NCBI RefSeq assembly: GCF_001625305.1 | Contig: NW_017803335.1 | Span: forward strand, 363,691 to 427,690 | Direction of reading: 5' to 3' | DNA: 64,000 bases | Source: Branchiostoma belcheri | Taxonomy: Eukaryota; Chordata; Leptocardii; Amphioxiformes; Branchiostomatidae | Shown here: piece after piece, positions 21,001 through 30,000 of the stretch | How positions within the stretch are numbered: position 1 is the first letter of the stretch | Layout of the letters: each line of letters opens with the position of its first letter | Program-made: the position numbers and the translations under genes | Notes under the pieces: model-generated | What the model was told of the DNA's origin: nothing | Databases searched by the model: none | What the model saw: the letters and a program-made list of their open reading frames with translations, nothing else

Positions 21001-24000
21001 TCATATTTTTTCTGAAAAAATCCGAGAACCAACAAATTAAATTGGTGTGGCCTTAGCATTAAAAAAAAAACATCATGATATTCAATAAATCAAAGTTAAA
21101 ATTTGCACCTAGACAGAAACAGAAATAGAACATGTTTTGCTACTGCAAACCTGTAATTCTACTCTAGCCATCCAGCGGTTTTGCAGTTTTCTTCTCAAAT
21201 CTCATGGAATCTCGCGAGATATCGGGAGATTTTGGAAAAAAACAAAAAATCCAAGATGGCTGCCATTGTGCCGAGCGCTACAGATTTCTATGTTCAACTT
21301 CAAGGCCACGAAATGTGTCCCAAACTCATAAAAAAAAACTGTAGCGCCTTGCACCCAAGCGTAATGGTTCACAAAACTTACAGCAGGTTTTTGGTCATTT
21401 TGCCAGTGGAACGTTCTATCGCAATAGGGGTGCCCTAATGCTGACCTAGTGTTTAATACAGGTCGATCTGAGAAGAGAGTTTAGAAATTATTTCTCACCT
21501 GTATTTCTCACCTGTAGCCGGTCAATAGGTACCCTGTGTGGGTAATGAGACCGCACTTCGTGTAGTTTTTGGTGCGTTTGTGATCAGTACGTGAAGATGT
21601 AGTTGTACATATCCTGGTGATTCTTCCACTCATGTGCGATTATAATACACAAATTATGACTTAAACAATCCACAACTGTTTTTCTGTCCCAAACAAGTCC
21701 TCTTTTCACGATTACGTGACTTGCTCCAAAGTGGCTGTTTCAAAAGTAAAACTTGTGAGATTACCGATATCAACACAACAACTTTGTCCATTCTCGTGGT
21801 TATTTTGGTTAACGGGGGGTGCCCTAATTCCGACCTATGTTCCATGCAAACGCACAGACCTTTGGTAATAGTTTATCTGACCAAAAACCCGCGCAACATG
21901 AGATATGATATTGACAGATAAAGATCACAACGATTAAAGCTGCACAGCTGTGTATTTCACTTGAGTGTAGCGCATTGCACCCAATCGTAATGGCTCACGA
22001 AACGCACTGCAGTTTTTTGGTCATTCTGCCGGTGGAACGTTCTATCGCAACAGGGGTGCCCTAATTCCGACTTAGTGTTTAACACAGGTCGATCTGAGAA
22101 GAGAGTTTAGAAATTATAATACACAAATTATGACTAAAACAATCTACAACTGTTTTTCTGTCCCAAACAAGTCCTCTTTTCACGATTACGCGACTTGCTC
22201 CAAAGCGGCTGTTTGAAAAGCAAAACCTGCATTTTTGACACGCTCGTCAACCCCCGAAAAAGCGTCGAATTCACACAGATTTTTCACTCGTCTGTTGTCG
22301 GAGTGTAGGAACTAAAACAAACTTTGTGAGATTACCGATATCAACACAAAAACATTGTCCATTCTTGTGGTTATTTTTAGGCACGTGCTCACATGCATAA
22401 CGCCGCAACAAGGATTTTTTAAACTAGTTCGGTATTAGGGATGGGTCGGAATTAGGGCACCCCCCGTTATTTCTAGAATTTCTTCATTAATTATGCAAAT
22501 TAGATCCTGATTTGCATAATTGTAATTCAGTTATGCCGATCATCACTTAAGCTACCTACATATCAAAAATCATGACGAGCCGTCGTCCGTTTTTTAGTTA
22601 TCCTCTCTTGAATATTTTTTAAACAAACTCTCCTGCTGTTCCAGAACAAGCTGCTAGGGGGCCTTAAGGTTCCGGGTCGGAGTTTAATTCTGACCAGGGT
22701 TCCAAATAGTGCGCAGTAAATCGCCGGATCTGCGAGGTTGTCACGCTAGGTTTGGCTCCCCATAGCTCGGCGATCGCTGTAGATTTTCAACTAGGTTTTG
22801 AATTGATCAAAAAGCCTTGGGATTGTAGTGTTTTTCGGCGCGGTGAAGTTGGACGGCCAACGAAGCATTTTTGGTATTAGTCCGCGAGCAAGGGTGATGC
22901 GGTTTCTCGCCTGATGACCCAAATAGCTGCGTTCTATGTGGAATTTCTAGGGGTTCGCGTCACCGGATTTTGCGAAAAACTTATCGCAACAACCTATATT
23001 TTTTTTCTGTTTTTCAGAAACAGAAAGTAGTAAGCTATTTCAGCATATAAGCCGTTAGCCTGGGAAAATTTGTTTTTTCCAAGCAGGTCCGTTGAAAAAA
23101 CTGCAAAAAAAATACATTTTTTGTATCCAAAATTTACGTTTAACTACAGTTTCTACCCAAATTATAGAGTCGACAGACAATAACCAAAATTGTATCGGAA
23201 GCCGGCTGGAAACCTCCGTTGACTGATGTAATGAGATTTCCCGGCGTACTTTTTTTGGCGGAGTTATAGCCCTTCGGTCTGAGGGTGTCCTCCGGATCCA
23301 AAATCGTGAAGAAAACTCCGGTCCGAGACCTTAACTCGCGTGACTTACTAGCTTCATGCCCAAAATTCTTGACCCTAGCATGTCCAGATCACGAGATATC
23401 AAGACCAGAAGTTCCACTGCAGTACCAAGGGAAGCCACTAGGGGGCCAAAAATGTCATCATTTCTAGATGTACAATGTAGTCACACCCTACAGACCCACC
23501 AAGTATGAAACCAATCCATCCAGCCGTTCGACAGCCAAGTTATCTTGTTGACAAAATTTAGTTCCCTATGTCCTGCTGACATTCCTGGCACAATATTTTT
23601 CAATAATTTCATGTCTTAATTAGATCATAGACCCCCAAATTTTTTTGCCCTGCAGTGGCATAGTTACTTCCGCATTCATTGCATTTCGCTGCGGTGTGAT
23701 GCGTTGCACGAGAAATACCCCCAAATCGTACCTATACAGGGTGCTATATAGATGGTACCGTATGTGCAGAACAACAATTGTTGCGCTCAGCAGGACAAGG
23801 GCTAGGAAATGCATTCATGGAATTCTTAGAATATTTTCAACTCAATTGCAGTACTATACCAACGGCTCTGCCCCTGAGTCGTCGCCAAAAATATCTCACC
23901 TTTAGTCCGTGTGCCAGACCCATATCACACTGGACACAAAGTATCTCAGTGAGCATGAGATACTTTGTGTCCAGTGCTATGGGTCTGGCACCCAGGCTAT

Positions 24001-27000
24001 CTCACCTTGAGATAATAATTTGACCAGGCTTCGGAGAGTGGCTGGAAAGAGTAGAAATTGACCAAGTAAGTACATAGATAATATGCCAGGGGAGTTGGTC
24101 CGCTGAAGGAGTACAGTTTGCCGCTACTCCTTACTCTTACCAACTCCCCTGGCCTACCTTGGGATCCTGACTGGATAATCAAGTCGTCAGCCAGTTCCCT
24201 TTGGTGGCCCAAGGAGGTTATAGGGAAGAGGAGTGGGTAGAAGTATTCCCCTTTCAGCGATGTTCGACTCATGTGAAGATAGCAATTGACATTGGGGTGA
24301 ACTGGTCCAGATTTCTATATAGAAGTTCCGCCAGGCCACCGGCGTAATGTGCAATTGTTTACCCCAAATTGAATTCATGAAGACAGCACAGCCGGGCTTG
24401 GGGACTTCGAGTGGATTATTTTAGCAGTTTTGTAAATTTGAGAATGATTTTGAAGCGACTGGTGATACCGAGAATAGGGGTAAAAGAAGGCGCTGTGTGT
24501 CACAGGAGACAAAATCCTTGACAGAGCTTATAAGGTTCCGGTTCGAAGTTTAATTCTGACCAGGGTTCCAAATAGTGCGCAGTAAATCGCCGGATCTGCG
24601 AGGCTGTCACGCTAGGTTTGGCTCCCCATAGCTCGGTGATCGTTGTAGATTTTCAAGCAGGTTTTGAATTGATAAAAAAACCTTGGGATTGTAGTGTTTT
24701 TCGGTGTGGTGAAGCTGGACGGCCAGCGACGCATTTTTGGTATTAGTCCGCGAGCAAGGGTGATGCGGTTTGTCGCCTGATTACCCAAATAGCTGCGTTC
24801 TATGTGGAATTTCAAGGCAGTCGCGTCACCGGATTTTGCAAAAAACTTATCGTAACAATCTATATTTTTTTTCCATTTTTCAGAAACAGGAAGTAGTAAG
24901 CTATTTCAATCAGACGTAAACACGAGTGTGAACGCAAAGTGGATTGGCTTCGGACTTGGATTCGCTGGTGTGACACAATGTACCATAAATACCACGACTG
25001 ATCGGGTCTTATATGCAGTTATCTCCAAGCAGATCTTTCGGTGGGGGTAAGACAGTATCAAATTGGCCAGCCTGTATCCATTTGGCCACCGATGACATGC
25101 ACGTAGCCAGGATTTTGAATATGGGGGGGTTCTTCCCAGTGCTGCTGGAGTTCAGCGAGCGGCACAAGGTTCCTAGGGGGTCCGGGAACATGCTCCCCCG
25201 GGAAATTTTGAAAAAGAACCTTCTTAAATGGCATTTCCTGCGTTTTTTAGATAACTGAAGGATGAATGAAGGATGTTGTTTAAAATTTTAACTTTTTCCA
25301 ATAACAAAGTGAGCCATTTTCCTACGATTCAAGCCTCGCTGGCGACACAAATCAGTACATCTTTTAAAAGAAAAATCTTGGACCTTTAGATAAAAAGTGG
25401 ACCAAGAAGTGGCCTTGTGGGGGGATGCGTCAGAGGAAAGGCTGCTGAAGCAACCACTACGTGCAAAACTGTGACGAAGATGTAACCTGGGTTCGTCCCA
25501 AATCTGGACGCAAGTTAGCTACAAAAGCAGTAGAACCTATGCATCTTTCTTGTTGCTATCAACTTGCCTGTTAAAGATTGAACCGATACATGTACCAAGG
25601 ACATGTATCGGTTCAATCTTTAACAGGCAAGTTGATAGCAACAAGCAAGATGCATAGGTTCTACTGCTTTTGTAGCTCACTTGCGTTCCAATGTCCTTGC
25701 ATGTACCTACTATAGAGCTTATTCACCACACGTCATCATGACGTCATGACCCCTCATGTCCCGCGCGGCGCCATTTTGGGGTCCATCTCTACAGCGAGTT
25801 TCCAGGCGTTGAAATGGTCAACAAAAGTTAGGTAAACTGTCCTTTGTCCGATTACATGAAGAGTTTACCACCACCCATACCTCTGGTTACTGGAACAAAA
25901 TTAAAGTCTGTTGGGATTGACCCGTTTTTGACGAGTTTTGATCAATCGGATCGAGACGGCATCTACCGCCAGCGGAGTCCATTGACGCGACTTTAATAGC
26001 TTCGTATTTGGTACTCACGGGGCAGACGTTTTTACACACAGGATCGGTTCAAACCCTCTAAGAGTCTGGAAGCGTTGTATCAGCATGTGTAGAAAGTGTT
26101 GTGGGACAGTTGCGTGGTGACATTTAAGTACGTTGTAGTCGGGAAACGCAAAAGGTCGCTATTTTGGAACAGCCCCGGACTGTGTCTTGATAACAACAAG
26201 CAAAGGCGGGGCCATCGGCCGCCATCCTCAGTCCGCACTGCCGCGACTGTGGCTGGACAAGGTGAGTGTTAAACGTTGCCAGAGCCCTGTTCTACATGGA
26301 CATTTACCACAGAGTAAAGGGACAGGTAGCTCCAACAGATTTAACGTGTTCATGGCTACCCACGTTGCCATCTACACGTACAGCCCCCTACGCCACGCCA
26401 GGGTAAAACAAACCGATTTCTGATCAGCAAAAAAAGATAAAATCCAATCTTGACAACATGAGATGTGGACACGGCGCCAGAACAACCCCAAGGACAATGT
26501 TACTAACAAGAAGAGTGTCTAAAACGTAGATTTTGGCCCTAAATACCCAACTATCGCCAAGAGTTTGCATAGCATACCATAGCGATAGGCACTACGCTGG
26601 ACCCCAAAATGGCGGACGCCAGGGGGAGAGTCACGTGACAATCTCAGCCTTCTCAAAACAAGCCGGCTACCGGCGAAAATCGCCGCCTACTCAAATTTTT
26701 GCGCCGGCTACTTTCGTGTAAATTTTCAGAAAAAAAACTGTAGTCTCCGTTACATTTTCTCACAAACTCCACCGGCTCATTTCTTCTGACGAACTTCAGA
26801 CAATTTTCTGCTAGCTTTCTGGATCTGAAAACTGCTTCTTTCTTAGCCTCCTTTGCTGATTTCTAGTGTACGAGTCACCGTTTGCTTCTACGAGCGGCCG
26901 AAACTTTACGTGGGAGGGTCTTGTTCGGGGCTCGAGCTGTATCGCTCGAGCTAGGCGGAACTTGCTTCGTAAACTCGTTGCTCACGAAAATTCATCAAGC

Positions 27001-30000
27001 CGCTACCTTCCCAACTTCTCCCGGCACAAGTAACATTCCAATTCACGTCAAAAAATATCAAGACATGTACAGAAGCGTGTTCATATCTTTCATGCACAGT
27101 TAGAAACACAAGACAAATTTTCAAAAGAAAATCGTCATCAGCGAGATTTCACAGCTTTTTCATTCATCAAAAGTTCTTGTCGATCGTAAAATGATCACTC
27201 ATTTGTTGTCTCCACTAGTGTGTCATTTGTAGCGTAATCACGGCGAGCCAAAAATCAGCGTCAAAACCACACTGTGCGTCAAAACTAAGAAAACCCCGGA
27301 ATAAAAACATGCATACTCCGCATCGCTGCTCCAAAAACAGCTTTCGGGCGCCATCTTGTCATGAATAAGTAAGTAGCACCGCGAGATCGACGCTCTGATT
27401 GGTTCACCTCACATGACCTGCGTTCTGATTGGATAAGCGATGTGGCTAGCAGCACGCAGCGCGGGAACATTTTTCTTCGCCGGTGGAGAAGAGAGACACA
27501 TTTACGCTGCTTTCTACGTTTCTTCTGCGACTACTTAGCAACATCCTATTAAAGAAATGCATAATAAAAAGAATTATCGGGAAGATATATATTTCTCTAT
27601 GCCGATTTTTGGCCTTTTTCTCGTAATATTCTTGTTCAAGGAACCCGGAAGTCAGTGTACCGGGATGCGGGGTGAATTTCCATTGGACATTTATGGGGTC
27701 TGCCTATTTACCGGAATACACCGGAAAACACAGTTAAACACCGGAAGACACCGGAAAACACATATAGGAGGCTAAAATCTACCGGAATACACCCTGATAT
27801 GATGAGATAACATACTGAATTGCTGGGGCATCCTATGCAACTATCTTTCTTCCAACTAGTTCGGAGTTGTGTGCACTGTGTATGGGAACCGCATCAATCT
27901 GAATAATCAATTCTCTTCTGTGATGGCGCTAAACAAACATCGTAGTCCGCAATGTAAACAAACATGGCGACTGGTCGGGTCGCCTCCACCGATCGCTAAA
28001 TTATAATGATTTCTTGTTGCCGGGTTCCTGCGGCGATTTACACGCTATTTATTGGCAAAACACAGCAATTTGGGATGTTATCTCGTCTAAGCAGGGTGTA
28101 TTCCGGTAGATTTTAGCCTCCTAACGTGTTATATGTGTTTTCCGGTGTATTCCGGTAAATAGGCAGACCGCATTTATGGACCGCACCCCGCTAGAATTAA
28201 ACCGTCAGAACAGAAACAAAACTTCCAAAAAGCGAACCTGTGACATTTTTTCAGATCCCAATGATTATGTTTTCGATCAAATTGACATTTAAATATGCTT
28301 TCTTTATTTTTCTGCATTTTGTAGCCTGTCGCAAGGACCGCGCGTAATACGATCGGAGTGGGGCAAACAAATTTAATATGTACAGCCTTTTTCCGGAATT
28401 ATTTGTGCACGAACAGTAAATTTTGGAGCCATAAGATTGCCATAAAAGATGCTCAGAATGTACCAAAAACGATGTTTAGGGGTCTAATTTTTACGATTTC
28501 CTCCGGGGGAGGCCCCCCNNNNNNNNNNNNNNNNNNNNGAATTCATGAAGACAGCACAGCCGGGCTTGGGGACTTCGAGTGGATTATTTTTAGCAGTTTT
28601 TGTAAATTTGAGAATGATTTTGAAGCGGCTGGTGATACCGAGAATAGGGGTAAAAGAAGGCGCTGTGTGTCACAGGAGACAAAATCCTGACAGAGCTTAT
28701 AAGGTTCCGGTTCGGAGTTTAATTATGACCAGGGTTCCAAATAGTGCGCAGTAAATCGCCGGATCTGCGAGGCTGTCACGCTAGGTTTGGCTCCCCATAG
28801 CTCGGTGATCGTTGTAGATTTTCAAGCAGGTTTTGAATTGATAAAAAAACCTTGGGATTGTAGTGTTTTTCGGTGTGGTGAAGCTGGACGGCCAGCGACG
28901 CATTTTTGGTATTAGTCCGCGAGCAAGGGTGATGCGGTTTGTCGCCTGATTACCCAAATAGCTGCGTTCTATGTGGAATTTCAAGGCAGTCGCGTCACCG
29001 GATTTTGCGAAAAACTTATCGCAACAACCTATTTTTTTTTTTCCATTTTTCAGAAACAGGAAGTAGTAAGCTATTTCAATCAGACGTAAACACGAGTGTG
29101 AACGCAAAGTGGATTGGCTTCGGACTTGGATTCGCTGGTGTGACACAATGTACCATAAATGCCACGACTGATCGGGTCTTATATGCAGTTATCTCCAAGC
29201 AGATCTTTCGGTGGGGGTAAGACAGTATCAAATTGGCCAGCCTGTATCCATTTGGCCACCGATGACATGCCCGTAGCCAGGATTTTGAATATGGGGGGGT
29301 TCTTCCCAGTGCTTGAGGGATCAGTGAGCGGCACAAGGTTCCTAGGGGGTCCGGGAACATGCTCCCCCGGGAAATTTTGAAAAAGAACCTTCTGAAATGG
29401 CATTTCCTGCATTTTTTTAGAGGATTTCAAAGAAAAAATCAGAGATAACTTTTTCCAATAACAAAGTGAGCCATTTTCCTACGATTCAAGCCTCGCTGCA
29501 GCTGGCGACACAAATCAGTACATCTTTTAAAAGAAAAATCTTGGACCTTTAGATAAAAAGTGGACCAAGAAGTGGCCTTGTGGGGGGATGCGTCAGAGGA
29601 AAGGCTGCTGAAGCAACCACTACGTGCAAAACTGTGACAAAGATGTAACCTGGGTTCGTCGCAAATCTGGACGCAAGTGAGCTACAAAAGCAGTAAAACC
29701 TATGCATGAGTCTTTCTTGTTGCTATCAACTTGCCTGTTAAAGATTGAACCGATACATGTACCAAGGACATGTATCGGTTCAATCTTTATTGGAACTTGC
29801 CATACCCTGCCAAACACGACTACACTTTTGTTACTCTGCATTTTGTGCTGTATAATGTTTATGCATCACATTATTAACTCCATGAAAAATGGAGGTATGG
29901 TTTGTGTGTCTGTGTGTGTGTCTGTGTGTCTGTCTGTCTGTGTGTGTGTGTTTGTGTTTTTTGCACATTTGTAGTCAGCATAACTTCATAACGCTTTTAT

